64,000 nt of DNA from JAIRMO01 sp046533115 (GTDB lineage Bacteria; Spirochaetota; Spirochaetia; Treponematales; Breznakiellaceae). The notes below the pieces were generated by a model that was not told the DNA's origin, made no database searches, and saw nothing but the letters and a program-made list of their open reading frames with translations. A program made the position numbers and the translations under genes. How positions within the stretch are numbered: position 1 is the first letter of the stretch; each line of letters begins with the position of its first letter. This document shows positions 42,118 to 51,662 of the stretch, one piece after another. Location: contig NZ_JAJQRC010000003.1 of the NCBI RefSeq assembly GCF_046533115.1, positions 62,001-126,000 of the forward strand. Reading direction: 5' to 3'.

Positions 42118-44114
42118 CCCGGCTCCTGCCAATAACCGGGTCCGGGTACCTCTATCGAATGGAGCAGGCGGTTCAGGGCTATGAGAGGATCCTCGTAACG
42201 ATCTATCCGTATGAAAAGTTCATATTGCCGTTCCGAAATAACCCGTATGGGTACTCCGACACAATTCGGCACCTGTTGGGAACCAAGATCGGGAAAAAAC
42301 TCCGGTCTCCGGGGAATAAAGGTGCATTGGACGCCGTCGCTGCGGACTTCCGCTATCCGGGGGGGTATGGGGACGAGGAAGATCAAAAAATCCGATTTAC
42401 CTCCCCCTATGGTAAAGGAATAACCGGATTTAACGGTATGGATATTCCGCCGGCCTATGTTGGTATTTTGATCTTCCACAAAGAGGGACAACATCAACGG
42501 CCCCGTATGGGATTGGGTATTATTTTTATAGGATTTTACCGGGGTAATGCTCCGGTGAGCGCCATAGTTGATGGGGCGACCGGGAGCCATAGCCGCTCCC
42601 CCCTTATCCGGGCTGCCCTTGGGGCCGGAGAGAGGAATCGGCGTGCCGGCAGCTTCGGTTTTGGGTACGGTCCCGGCCTCCCTCGTAAGCCAGGGCGTCT
42701 TGGGGCTTGCCCCGGGCGTCTTCACCGGGCCGGCCATATCCCCCTTGTCCGGGCTGCCTTCGGAGCCGGAAGGGGGAATCGGTGCGGCAGCTTCGGTTTT
42801 GACTATGGTTTCGGCCGGCAGGTTCCTCTTCAAAAAGAGCGCCTCAAGACCTGCCCCGGGCTGCTTTTCCTCGCTCCGGTGCCGGCTTTCCGGATAAGGG
42901 GCTGGAAGATTTTGGTTTTGCCGGGCCCCATCGTCTTCGGGGGGTTCCGGCTTTTTGGCAGGAACCGTTTTTTTCGGGGGGGAATCGACGGCATGGGCAA
43001 AGGTCCGGTTGGGAGAAGTCTGAAGCCGTTTTGCCATCAGAAAAATAATAAACGTGAAAATCAGGATTATCCCCAGGATGCCCCCGATAAACCAGGAAAG
43101 GGGTAAGCCGAATAGGGAGATATCTCCGCCCTGATACCTGGGGGTGGTTTTCCCCGGAGAAGGCTCCTGATCCGTGACCTTGGGTGAAGGGGCCGGTGCT
43201 TCAGTTTCGGGCTGCCGGGGTTCCGGCGCCGGGGCTGCCGGCGGTCCTGGCTGTGGCTCCGGCGGCGGGACTTGGGGGGGATCAGGTTGGGCGGTCTGGG
43301 CGGCGGACGGTTCTGACCGTGGCTCCGGTGCCGGGGCTTTTTGGGGCTCGGGCCGGACGGTCTGGGCCGCCGCGGGCGGTCCTGGCTGTGGCTCCGGCGG
43401 CGGGACTTGGGGGGGGGCTGGCCGGGTGGTCTGGGCCGCGGGCGGTCCTGCCTGCGATGATGCCGGCTGCCGGGGCGGTACCGGAGGGGCCGTCGGCCGG
43501 GCTGCGGCTGCCGGGATGGGCAACATCCGGCTTCTGCCCGAGGAGGGGCCGTTTCCCACAACCGGTACCGGAACATGATAAAAATCTATTCCGGCCCGGT
43601 TTAAACGGTCGGTGGTCTGGGAAATAAGATGTTGTACGGAATCCTCCGTTGTTCCCCCTGGCCGGGGATTATGGTCCCCATCGGAAATAAGCACCACCTT
43701 TTTTTTCCTGGTCCCCGGAATGGATGCAACATATTTTTCGCCATAGGCCAAGGCCCCGGCAATATCCGAATAGGGATCCAGGGGATAGAGGAGGAACAAA
43801 CGGCCTATGATGGTTTCCACATCCCCCCAACCCTGTATACGGCGGGTTATCTCGAGCCGGGGGGTATCGGAAAAGGATATAAGATGAAAGGTGTCGCCGA
43901 TCCGGAGGAATTCTTTGAGGAAACTACCGGTTACATAATCCATTGTTTTTTGGTATGAACCGCTCATACTTGAGGAAGTATCCAAAATCAATACCAGATC
44001 CAGGGGATTTTCCTGACTAAATACGAAAAAAAGGGGCGTACATAACAATAGAACCAAAAAAAATATTCTTTTTGCGGATATTTGTTTCCCTTCTGTATAA
44101 ATCCGGGATACCAT
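42114..44114 (-). CDS. VWA-domain membrane protein with proline-rich repeats
   Basis: The 666-residue product starts with a signal peptide (FFLVLLLCTPLFFVFSQ), followed by a von Willebrand factor A domain with the MIDAS motif DTSSSMS near residue 45 (residues about 37-195). A long proline-rich linker with repeated PPEPQPGPPA units follows, then one membrane segment (IGGILGIILIFTFIIFLM) and a C-terminal domain that may be FHA-like (NIGRRNIHTVKSGYSFTIGGGKSD). The pattern suggests a surface-to-cytoplasm scaffold, but the role is unknown. ATG 44114 has AGGAGG six bases upstream, better than the ATG at 44138. It lies about 145 bases beyond the greA stop. Confidence 0.8.
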   Translation of the reverse strand: MVSRIYTEGKQISAKRIFFLVLLLCTPLFFVFSQENPLDLVLILDTSSSMSGSYQKTMDYVTGSFLKEFLRIGDTFHLISFSDTPRLEITRRIQGWGDVETIIGRLFLLYPLDPYSDIAGALAYGEKYVASIPGTRKKKVVLISDGDHNPRPGGTTEDSVQHLISQTTDRLNRAGIDFYHVPVPVVGNGPSSGRSRMLPIPAAAARPTAPPVPPRQPASSQAGPPAAQTTRPAPPQVPPPEPQPGPPAAAQTVRPEPQKAPAPEPRSEPSAAQTAQPDPPQVPPPEPQPGPPAAPAPEPRQPETEAPAPSPKVTDQEPSPGKTTPRYQGGDISLFGLPLSWFIGGILGIILIFTFIIFLMAKRLQTSPNRTFAHAVDSPPKKTVPAKKPEPPEDDGARQNQNLPAPYPESRHRSEEKQPGAGLEALFLKRNLPAETIVKTEAAAPIPPSGSEGSPDKGDMAGPVKTPGASPKTPWLTREAGTVPKTEAAGTPIPLSGPKGSPDKGGAAMAPGRPINYGAHRSITPVKSYKNNTQSHTGPLMLSLFVEDQNTNIGRRNIHTVKSGYSFTIGGGKSDFLIFLVPIPPRIAEVRSDGVQCTFIPRRPEFFPDLGSQQVPNCVGVPIRVISERQYELFIRIDRYEDPLIALNRLLHSIEVPGPGYWQEPG
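43241..43280. repeat. Direct repeat copy 1 in the VWA gene linker
   Basis: A 40-base unit identical to 43376-43415, spaced 135 bases (45 codons, in frame), coding the PPQVPPPEPQPGPP-type segment. It could recombine to change linker length. Confidence 0.8.
43376..43415. repeat. Direct repeat copy 2 in the VWA gene linker
   Basis: Identical to 43241-43280 by eye. A second, diverged repeat pair in the same gene (about 42599-42672 and 42741-42810) codes the EAA-P-I-P-SGSEGSPDKG segments. Confidence 0.8.
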
Positions 44115-44259
44115 AAATATCCTCCTCTCTAAATTCATAATCCGCCGGCTTTGGGGAAAGCGGTTAGGCCCCCCATTGAGCCGGGGAGACCTTCCCCTTA
44201 CATCCAGGGCTGCTTAACAAAGCCTGGCTTTCAACCGGTGATGTTTTTACAGCCCCTGG

Positions 44260-46944
44260 CTAAAAAGCCACCGCGGAGATACGATCCACCGTATAGGATG
44301 CTTTTTCATCATTTATGGAAAAATCAAATTTTTCTCCCACCTTTTTATTTAAAAGGGTCCCACCCAGGGGGGAAAGATAAGAAATGATCCGGTTCGTGGG
44401 GTCCGATTCCCAGGGCCCCAGGATGGTGTACTCCTCTTTTTTACCGGTGGCCTTATTGGATAGAACAACCTTGGTTCCAAAGGACACCCGGCTCGTATTG
44501 ACCGTAGCGGGATCAAATAGTTGAGCCCGTTCAATCTCATCTTTCAGTTTTGCCACCGTTGAATTGAGGATTTCCTGTTTCTCTTTAGCCGCCTTGTATT
44601 CCGCGTTTTCCCGTAAATCTCCCAGGGAAAGGGCATAGGCAATTTCCTTGGAATTGGCCGGAACCTCCACGTCCATGATATGCTGAAGATACCGCTGTTT
44701 TTCCTCATACATGGCCGCGGTTACCATGAGTCCCCGGGACACCTTCTTTTCCACATCCCCGAAGAATTTAAAATTCGGATCCTTTTCCAAAATAAGGCCG
44801 CGGAGGTTTAATTTGTCCGCCGGATCCAGCGCCTTTACGTCTTCAATAAAGGTAAAAATCCGGATAATAGTATCAGGGTCCGCCTGATTAATAAAAGAAG
44901 CCAACATACCGTCTTTAAAAAGTATAGTATATACCTGCTTATTTATCTTGCGATTTTCTGTAGTTTCCCGATGATTTTCGATTTCCCGGTAGCTTATATC
45001 CAGGATATGGATCAGGGTAATAAACTGTTTTTCCAGGGGAATGGCGGCCTTTTCAAACCACGGTTCGGTTCTATAGTTTTTAAAGAACCAGACCACCGCC
45101 TCCCGGTAATCCCGGAAATTCTCAAAACACTGTTGGACCAGGGAAACGAGTTTTTCCCCGTGCCCTTCTTTTATAAGGTTCAGGACAATCGAATTGGAGA
45201 GGGCGAAGGGCAAAAGTTTTATATAAATATCCGGCCAGGCGGGTACAAAAAGCTGAATATGGCGGAGGAATTCCTCTTTTAGTTTATTGTCCTTGAGGTT
45301 AAAAAACAAAGCCGGTATGTCTTCGATACCGTCGAGAATATCAAGGAAATTGAAGGAAAGTCCTGTTCCCAGATGGGGGTAGCGACCGGCAAGGTCCTTG
45401 ATAAGGAGATACGAAGCCACCACCTGTTCGTTAACCTGGTTGTAAGACCGAAGGTACCCCAAAAAATAGGCCGTCATTTCGTTAAAATATTCCGAATCCA
45501 GCTCCACATCCTTTTGGGCGGCATAGTTCCGGACGGTTAAAACCCGGTCAAAGAAATTTCGTTCCGCCTTAAATTCATTGTAGAGTTTTTCTTCAATGCT
45601 GATGGGCCGATCCCGAACCGTAAAGATATCGATATTTTCGGGGCTTACCCCAAAGGAGGGATCCGATTTCAGGATTTCCCGTATTTTGGTACTCCAGGCG
45701 GTCCATTCACCGGGGGATAATATCGAAGGTACCAGTTCGGCCTTGATCCGTTTAATATCACAGGAGTTGTTAAAACTTTTGATCACCGTCCGTAATGCCC
45801 AGGAAGGCTCGGTTTTTACCCGGTCATGGAGTTTTTCTTTTTTATGGGTGGCTTTTAAAACCCAGATATGGTTTTTCGAGAGGGTTTGGAGGGCATTCAC
45901 CGCCATCTTAAGGGACATGGAATGGGCCCGTTTTTTCGCGAAGTCGATGGTGATCTCATCCCCCTGTACGTCGGCAATCCGGCCGACCCCCCAGGTTCGG
46001 TGGTAGACAAAATTGCCCTTATCAAAGGCGATGTGTTTTTCAAAATCCAAAATAGCCTCGTGGACATTACGCCAGTTTTGGGCAAGATTGGAGATACGGA
46101 TATATTCTTCCAGCTGGCTGTGATTCGCGTATTTCTGCTTGAAACATTCGATGATTTCCTTCCGGGCCAGGGAATCTTTTTCATCGTATTGCAGAATAAT
46201 CTTGAGGATGTTAATGGCGGTATTGATGTCACCCCGCTGTTTACAGGAGCCGTAGACATCCTCCAAAAGGAGTACCGCCTTTTCCTCATTGATGTTTTTG
46301 GAGACCTTTTTCTGCACATGAAGAAAGAAATCGATATCCTCGGGACAGTATTCCAGCAGTTTTATCCAAATTTCCCGGACATTGGTGAAGAGCTGCTTGT
46401 TGATATACCGGTGCAGGGCTTTTTTATAATAATCTACTGCCGCGTCCAGATGGCTGAGTTTTTCATAATGTTCCGCCAGGGATTTGGCCAGATCCGCCTC
46501 TTCATAATCAACTTTAACCAGCCGCTCCCAAATGCCGTAGATGGCCTCTTCCTCATTTTCGTTTTTATAACAGTCCCCCAGGGTCCGCAGGGCAAATTTT
46601 GATTCCCCGTAATCCAGGATCCGTTCGCAAAGATATTTTACAATATTCCACTTATGGTTATCCACAAAAATGGTAACCAGGGTAATCAGGGCGGAATCAT
46701 CAATGATCTGCCGGGATAGGGCTATCATTCCCGAAATATAGAGGGCGATGATGCTGTTTTTGGTATGAATCAGATGTTCATCACAGAGTTTTTTAAGTTC
46801 ATCATAGGCCCGCTTTTCCCCGGCTTCTTTCAGAACGAGATCCAGCTCTTTAAACTGGGTGGTTGAATAATTGCTGAGGGTAGCTCTGGTCCACTTTTCC
46901 TCATTCAGCATTTCCTGTACATTTTTTAGAAGAGCTTCAGACAT
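44260..46944 (-). CDS. greA: GreA-type transcription elongation factor with giant N-terminal extension
   Basis: The last ~145 of 894 residues are a GreA domain, with the acidic tip LGDLRENAEYKAAKEKQ near residue 765 (D and E conserved) and a C-terminal FKBP-like globular part (TNRIISYLSPLGGTLLNKKVGE). GreA rescues backtracked RNA polymerase by stimulating transcript cleavage. The first ~740 residues are helical with TPR-like repeats (for example around 135-215). Spirochaete GreA proteins, including the T. pallidum one, are known to be of this length, so this is a lineage trait. A palindrome overlaps the promoter region upstream (46980-47013). Confidence 0.9.
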   Translation of the reverse strand: MSEALLKNVQEMLNEEKWTRATLSNYSTTQFKELDLVLKEAGEKRAYDELKKLCDEHLIHTKNSIIALYISGMIALSRQIIDDSALITLVTIFVDNHKWNIVKYLCERILDYGESKFALRTLGDCYKNENEEEAIYGIWERLVKVDYEEADLAKSLAEHYEKLSHLDAAVDYYKKALHRYINKQLFTNVREIWIKLLEYCPEDIDFFLHVQKKVSKNINEEKAVLLLEDVYGSCKQRGDINTAINILKIILQYDEKDSLARKEIIECFKQKYANHSQLEEYIRISNLAQNWRNVHEAILDFEKHIAFDKGNFVYHRTWGVGRIADVQGDEITIDFAKKRAHSMSLKMAVNALQTLSKNHIWVLKATHKKEKLHDRVKTEPSWALRTVIKSFNNSCDIKRIKAELVPSILSPGEWTAWSTKIREILKSDPSFGVSPENIDIFTVRDRPISIEEKLYNEFKAERNFFDRVLTVRNYAAQKDVELDSEYFNEMTAYFLGYLRSYNQVNEQVVASYLLIKDLAGRYPHLGTGLSFNFLDILDGIEDIPALFFNLKDNKLKEEFLRHIQLFVPAWPDIYIKLLPFALSNSIVLNLIKEGHGEKLVSLVQQCFENFRDYREAVVWFFKNYRTEPWFEKAAIPLEKQFITLIHILDISYREIENHRETTENRKINKQVYTILFKDGMLASFINQADPDTIIRIFTFIEDVKALDPADKLNLRGLILEKDPNFKFFGDVEKKVSRGLMVTAAMYEEKQRYLQHIMDVEVPANSKEIAYALSLGDLRENAEYKAAKEKQEILNSTVAKLKDEIERAQLFDPATVNTSRVSFGTKVVLSNKATGKKEEYTILGPWESDPTNRIISYLSPLGGTLLNKKVGEKFDFSINDEKASYTVDRISAVAF

Positions 46945-46979
46945 CTCGTAACTCCTTGCCCCATGGGCACATCTAAAAT

Positions 46980-47013
46980 GGGGTATAAATTTATAATACT
47001 AAATTTATACCCC
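46980..47013 (-). promoter_or_regulatory. Operator-like palindrome at the greA promoter
   Basis: A perfect 14-bp inverted repeat (arms 46980-46993 and 47000-47013) with a six-base spacer. On the minus strand a -35-like AAGACA and TATTAT (18-base spacing) fall so that the -10 lies inside the repeat. A repressor site is plausible, but a simple hairpin cannot be excluded. Confidence 0.5.
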
Positions 47014-47093
47014 CGGTGTCTTTACCGGTATAAACATCATGTTAAGGGGTCGATCCCAAAACTCAAGGTTTGGAAGCGCCCCCCCACGATCCC

Positions 47094-48032
47094 CTAGTGC
47101 ATATACTGTTCGTATATTTCCGGATCGATGAGCTTTATTTTCAGCATGGTCTCCTCAATAAGACCGGGATTCTCCCGAATATTTTCATAATGGTCTATTA
47201 ACCAAAAATACCGGTTGATAAGCCGGGGTATCAACAGGGAAAGGTTATCGGGACGGCCGCGGATCTCGTTTTCCAGGGAAAAAATGGATTGTTTTATCCG
47301 GCTTAATTCAATGGATTTTAGCTCCCTTTTGACGGAAAATACCCCAAAAAGGCGTCCGTAAATAGGTATCCATTCCAAAAGTTCCTGCCCCAGATATCCC
47401 TTCCCTTTTACCCTATCCGCGAGGCGGATAATCAACTCCGACTCCATGGATCTGAGATTAACCCCCTGGGGATCCGTAAAAAACGCCTCCCGAAACAGAA
47501 CCTTGGCGACCCTGGTTTCTTCCAACAGGGCATTGACATCCGCCAGTTCCGAGAGGGTTTCTCCGTCCTCCCGCCTAAACCGGGCCGCCTGTTCCATATA
47601 TTTGAGGGCCTCTACATAGTTACCGACCCCCTTGTAACAGCATCCCACCTGTAACAGCAATCCCGGATCATGCTGGTTTACCCCGTCCCCCAACACATCT
47701 TCAAAGGCCTTGAGGGCGGTGGAAAAAACAAAACGCCGCACCGCATAAAGGCATGCGTCATATCCTTCCCCGATTCGATCCAAAAAACCATAAAAAGATT
47801 TCCACTGGGAAAGAATAAACCCCCCCCTGTCATAGGGATCATGGAAATCATCCAAACGTTTTATCCGTTCAAGCCACCAGTTAAGGCATTTTAAGCCGTA
47901 AACCACCTCAGGATTATCATAATCCAGTCCCAGGGCTTCATCTAAAACCCGCAGGGCTGACGTTACATCCGAGGCTTTTAGGTTATCATAGGCTTTTTGA
48001 ATGAGCCCCGGCACTGATATTTCCGTATTCAT
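47094..48032 (-). CDS. TPR protein, function unknown
   Basis: The 312-residue cytoplasmic protein has no signal peptide. TPR-like helical pairs are visible near residues 10-50 and 125-165 (LLLQVGCCYKGVGNYVEALKY), with a helical C-terminus. No enzyme motif is recognised. It lies upstream of greA on the same strand with 149 bases between, and divergent from rpe. The start ATG fits the N-terminus (MNTEISVPGLIQKAYDNLKA). Confidence 0.72.
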   Translation of the reverse strand: MNTEISVPGLIQKAYDNLKASDVTSALRVLDEALGLDYDNPEVVYGLKCLNWWLERIKRLDDFHDPYDRGGFILSQWKSFYGFLDRIGEGYDACLYAVRRFVFSTALKAFEDVLGDGVNQHDPGLLLQVGCCYKGVGNYVEALKYMEQAARFRREDGETLSELADVNALLEETRVAKVLFREAFFTDPQGVNLRSMESELIIRLADRVKGKGYLGQELLEWIPIYGRLFGVFSVKRELKSIELSRIKQSIFSLENEIRGRPDNLSLLIPRLINRYFWLIDHYENIRENPGLIEETMLKIKLIDPEIYEQYMH

Positions 48033-48133
48033 GACTTGAATAGTTTAACACATTTTGGTAAAAATTATAGTTTCTATATTATACTATTTTTCTCCTTCTT
48101 TACAAGGCCCCTTTGAAAGGGTATTATCCTGTT

Positions 48134-48784
48134 ATGAGTTGTATTATCGCCCCCTCGGTGCTGGCGGCGGATTTTTCCAATTTAGCCGCCGCGGCGGCCG
48201 ATATAGATGATTCAGGGGCCGAGTGGACCCATTTAGATGTCATGGACGGCAGCTTCGTTCCCAATTTGACCTTCGGCCCCAAAATGGCCGCGGATCTGCG
48301 GCCCCATACCTCCTCGGTGTTTGATGTCCACCTTATGGTGTGGCGGCCCGAGGATTATATCGATGAATTTGCCCGCTCCGGGGCGGATTATATCACCTTT
48401 CATGCGGAAGCGGCGGTACATTCCCACCGGATCCTTCAATCCATACGGAAATTGGGAAAAAAGACGGGGATAAGTATCGTCCCCGCTACTCCGGTCATTT
48501 TAATAGAAGAATTATTACCCCTGGTCGATCTGGTCCTGGTGATGACCGTCAATCCCGGTTTCGGCGGGCAGGTCCTTATTCCGGAGTGTCTTGAAAAGGT
48601 AAAAACCCTCGTCCTGCTCCGGGAAAAGAAGGGCTTATCCTTCCTTATTTCCGTGGATGGAGGGATCAACGAGACCACCGCGGCCCAGGCCCGGGCTGCG
48701 GGGGTGGATGTGCTGGTTGCCGGGTCGGCCTTTTTTAACGCCCGGGACAAAAAGGCCCTGGTATCGCAATTAAAGGGGAGGTAA
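48134..48784 (+). CDS. rpe: Ribulose-phosphate 3-epimerase
   Basis: Rpe interconverts ribulose 5-phosphate and xylulose 5-phosphate in the pentose phosphate pathway. The 216-residue TIM barrel shows IAPSVLAADFSNL, HLDVMDGSFVPNLTFGP (catalytic Asp), DVHLM, MTVNPGFGGQ and VDGGIN. I start at ATG 48134 (MSCIIAPSV) as in the family; the in-frame TTG at 48113 only adds seven residues. AT-rich sequence upstream (48055-48085) holds a weak promoter shared with the divergent TPR gene. Confidence 0.94.
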   Translation: MSCIIAPSVLAADFSNLAAAAADIDDSGAEWTHLDVMDGSFVPNLTFGPKMAADLRPHTSSVFDVHLMVWRPEDYIDEFARSGADYITFHAEAAVHSHRILQSIRKLGKKTGISIVPATPVILIEELLPLVDLVLVMTVNPGFGGQVLIPECLEKVKTLVLLREKKGLSFLISVDGGINETTAAQARAAGVDVLVAGSAFFNARDKKALVSQLKGR

Positions 48785-48854
48785 CGGAAGGTAATGGTAA
48801 AATTGCCCCTGGCCGGACCGCCCGGCGGGATGCCGATTTCCTTGTTAAAAGATA

Positions 48855-49973
48855 ATGAAATTTGATCCTATCTTGACCCGGGCGCTCCGGCTTGCCCGGC
48901 GCGGTAAATTCGGGGAAGCTATCCATCATCTGGAAAGCGAAGTCGTTCGATACCATAACTCCTTTATATATTATTATATTGTGGGGGTATTGTGCCTCCG
49001 TGCCGGTGATTTCGGCGGGGCCCTGACCTATCTAAAGCGGGCCCGGGAAATAAGAATGCAAGACCCCCAGGTGCTTTTGGGTATGGCGGTTCTTTTTCTC
49101 CGTCGGGGGGATACGGACCGGGCATTGGATATCTATCTGGAGGTGCTGGATAAAGATGGGCATAACCGGATCGCCCAAAAAGCCCTCAACGGGATACGGA
49201 AATATTCGGGAACCGATGACTTTGCGCTATGGATAGAATCGGGGAAGCTCACCCGGTTTTATCCGCCCCTGCCTAAGCTCCCCCCCCGGATAGCCCTGGT
49301 GTCCCTGGGCGTCCTGGCCTTTATCGTACTCGGTGGGGGGATGCTGCTCAAATTCAATATCATTCCGCTGCCGTTTAAATCCGTTTCCCCCCGGGATGGT
49401 TATGCCGGAAGCGCCCTGGAGCGGGGGGAATTACAGACGCCGGTCCAAATCAGCGGCAGTTACCGGTACATCTTAACCAAAGATCAGGTGGTGGATACCT
49501 ATAACAAGGCCCGTTCCTTATTTACCGAGCTTCGGGATGAGGCCGCCCGGGTGGAGCTTAACCGGATCATCGAATCCAATGCCTCCGAGGCGATTAAAAA
49601 CAAGGCCCGGCTGCTTATGTCCTACCTGGAGGTTCCCGGCTTTGATACCCTAAAGGATAGGTTCTCCTACGCAACCGTGGCGGGGGATCCCGGCCTTTAC
49701 CGGGACTGCCATGTGATCTGGCGGGGGATGGCGGCCGATATTGATGCCGGGGAGTCCGCTACGGCCTTTGATTTTCTTGTGGGTTATGACACCCATAGAA
49801 CCCTGGAAGGGAAAGTACCGGTGTTTTTTAATTTTTCCGTAGCGGTGAATCCCGAAAAGCCCCTGGAAGTATTGGGCCGGGTTATCCCGGTGGTTACCGG
49901 AGACGGTCAGGGAATCGAGGTACATCTGGAAGGCATCGCCCTGTACCAGTCGGGAATCCCCGATGCCCGGTGA
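48855..49973 (+). CDS. TPR membrane protein, function unknown
   Basis: A 372-residue protein whose first ~120 residues form three TPR-like pairs (LARRGKFGEAIHHLE, VLCLRAGDFGGALTYLKRA, MAVLFLRRGDTDRALDIYLEV). One membrane segment follows (IALVSLGVLAFIVLGGGMLL, about 147-166), then an exported C-terminal domain with a beta-rich segment near its end. The orientation suggests TPRs in the cytoplasm, which may recruit partners. Function unknown. It stands 70 bases after rpe and 51 bases before dtd. Confidence 0.75.
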   Translation: MKFDPILTRALRLARRGKFGEAIHHLESEVVRYHNSFIYYYIVGVLCLRAGDFGGALTYLKRAREIRMQDPQVLLGMAVLFLRRGDTDRALDIYLEVLDKDGHNRIAQKALNGIRKYSGTDDFALWIESGKLTRFYPPLPKLPPRIALVSLGVLAFIVLGGGMLLKFNIIPLPFKSVSPRDGYAGSALERGELQTPVQISGSYRYILTKDQVVDTYNKARSLFTELRDEAARVELNRIIESNASEAIKNKARLLMSYLEVPGFDTLKDRFSYATVAGDPGLYRDCHVIWRGMAADIDAGESATAFDFLVGYDTHRTLEGKVPVFFNFSVAVNPEKPLEVLGRVIPVVTGDGQGIEVHLEGIALYQSGIPDAR

Positions 49974-50024
49974 TAATTTCCGCTTTTCCCGGAGGGATAA
50001 GATGGTTTTGCGGGTTATGGGTTC

Positions 50025-50474
50025 ATGAGAGCCGTGGTACAGCGGGTCCGGGATGCCCAGGTTTCCGTGGCAGGGGAGGAAACCGGAAAAATCGCCCGGG
50101 GGCTTTTGGTATACCTGGGGGTTGCCCAGGGGGATTGCGAAGCCGACGCCGGCTATCTCGCGGAAAAAATCGCCGGTTTACGGATCTTTCCCGATGCCGC
50201 GGGGGTGATGAATTGTTCCGTCTTGGAAAGCGGGGGGGCGGTCCTGGCGATTTCCCAGTTTACCCTTTTGGCGGACGCCCGGAAGGGCCGGCGGCCGTCC
50301 TATTCCAATGCCGCCGAGGGAGCGGCTGCCAAAGGGCTCTACGAATATTTTATGGAAAAAATTCGGGAACAGGGGCTGATCTGTGAAAGCGGGATCTTTC
50401 AGGCCCACATGGACGTTTCCTATACCAATGACGGTCCCGTGACCATACTGCTGGATTCCAAAAAGTTGTTTTAG
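50025..50474 (+). CDS. dtd: D-aminoacyl-tRNA deacylase
   Basis: Dtd removes D-amino acids from mischarged tRNA. The 149-residue product begins MRAVVQRV and has both signature motifs: SQFTLLADARKGRRPSY near residue 79 and NDGPVTILLDS near the C-terminus. Length is exactly typical. It converges with prs, with about 80 bases between stops. Confidence 0.95.
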   Translation: MRAVVQRVRDAQVSVAGEETGKIARGLLVYLGVAQGDCEADAGYLAEKIAGLRIFPDAAGVMNCSVLESGGAVLAISQFTLLADARKGRRPSYSNAAEGAAAKGLYEYFMEKIREQGLICESGIFQAHMDVSYTNDGPVTILLDSKKLF

Positions 50475-50555
50475 GAATTCCCCCTCTTTCGGGACAATTT
50501 TCCTGACCGGGCGCTTCCAAGCCCCTTGAAAAGCAAAACAAATTTTGAAACCGGT

Positions 50556-51662
50556 TCAATGCTGGTTAAACAAATCCGGGGATTTCAGATAGTCCTCGGC
50601 GTTAAAGGCCGCCAGGAGTTTCCCCATGGAGTTATTGGTTATGATGGTACAGATTACCTCCGCCGATAGTTCCGCCGAGGGAACCACCTCCAGGTTGGGG
50701 ATGGGTTCCGGCAGTGACCCGAGGCAGCATACCGTATCGGTAACCATGATATGCCGCAGAAGGCCCTGGGAGGAGAGCCGGGTAAGGCGTTCCGCGGCGG
50801 GGGAAGAAAAAATAGCGTGTACCGCGATGAGGTTTATTTCCGCCGGTTTCAGGGGAGCCAGGGCAAGGATAAGGCTTTCCACGGATCCCGCGGTATCCAC
50901 CATATCGTCCACGATCCATAGCACCTTGCCTTCGACGGGTTCGGCGGAAAGGATATTGATGGATTCAATGGAATTGGACCGGGAGTAATCCCGCTGCTTG
51001 TGGGCCACCACCAGGGGCGCCCCAAAGGCATTGGCAAAACGGCGGGCCAGCTTTTCTCCCCCGGCGTCCACGGAACAGAAGGCCCAATGGGGGCGTACCT
51101 CCTGTTCCAGGGTTTTGATGTCCCGGATATACACGTCACAGAGCCGTTTTTTAAGCAGGGTCAGGGCGGGAATATCATCAATGGCGCAAATGGCGGGATC
51201 CACCATGGATTTTGATTTATCCGAATGCAGCTGGTAGGTTATGATGTGGGTGGTCCCCAGGCTGACGAGGGTCTTTAAATGGACCCAAAGCCCTACGGAG
51301 CTGCGCCGCATGGTCCGGTCGGAACGGGAACAGGAAACAAAGGGCTCAAAAACAAGGATTTTTTCCGCCTGGGAACGTTTTAAGGCATCCACCGTGTGAT
51401 ATAACTCGATTTTTGCCTCATCCACCGCGATCCCCCCCTGATTGCGGGCGCAGCTGGTAAAAAGGACCACATCCTTCCCCCGTAGGGAGGTATTGATCTC
51501 CACTTCCATTTCACCGTCGGCGAAACGATCCGTTTTTAGGGCCTGCACACCGTTCAGATCAAAGTTTTGGGAGGCAAAACTGGGGAATTTCGAGAGGTAA
51601 TAAACAACCCGGGAGGCATAATCCCGCATGGATCGGGTGGCGGTCACGACAAATCCCTTCAT
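50556..51662 (-). CDS. prs: Ribose-phosphate pyrophosphokinase
   Basis: Makes PRPP from ribose 5-phosphate and ATP, supplying the transferases in this window. The 368-residue protein carries the ribose-5-phosphate and metal-binding DGEMEVEINTSLRG near residue 50 and the PRPP loop VDDMVDTAGS near residue 255. It is some 50 residues longer than the common form and its sequence is divergent, as in a class found in spirochaetes. Upstream, a palindrome TATAGTTTACTATA (51686-51699) lies near the expected -10. Confidence 0.88.
   Translation of the reverse strand: MKGFVVTATRSMRDYASRVVYYLSKFPSFASQNFDLNGVQALKTDRFADGEMEVEINTSLRGKDVVLFTSCARNQGGIAVDEAKIELYHTVDALKRSQAEKILVFEPFVSCSRSDRTMRRSSVGLWVHLKTLVSLGTTHIITYQLHSDKSKSMVDPAICAIDDIPALTLLKKRLCDVYIRDIKTLEQEVRPHWAFCSVDAGGEKLARRFANAFGAPLVVAHKQRDYSRSNSIESINILSAEPVEGKVLWIVDDMVDTAGSVESLILALAPLKPAEINLIAVHAIFSSPAAERLTRLSSQGLLRHIMVTDTVCCLGSLPEPIPNLEVVPSAELSAEVICTIITNNSMGKLLAAFNAEDYLKSPDLFNQH

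Noticed and set aside
43241..43415. Possible CRISPR-like repeats
   Set aside because: Only two identical copies in frame within a coding region and no spacer pattern; they encode proline repeats.
43174..43627. Plus-strand Gly-rich ORFs in the VWA gene
   Set aside because: They are antisense to the proline-rich linker of the VWA protein and reflect its composition.
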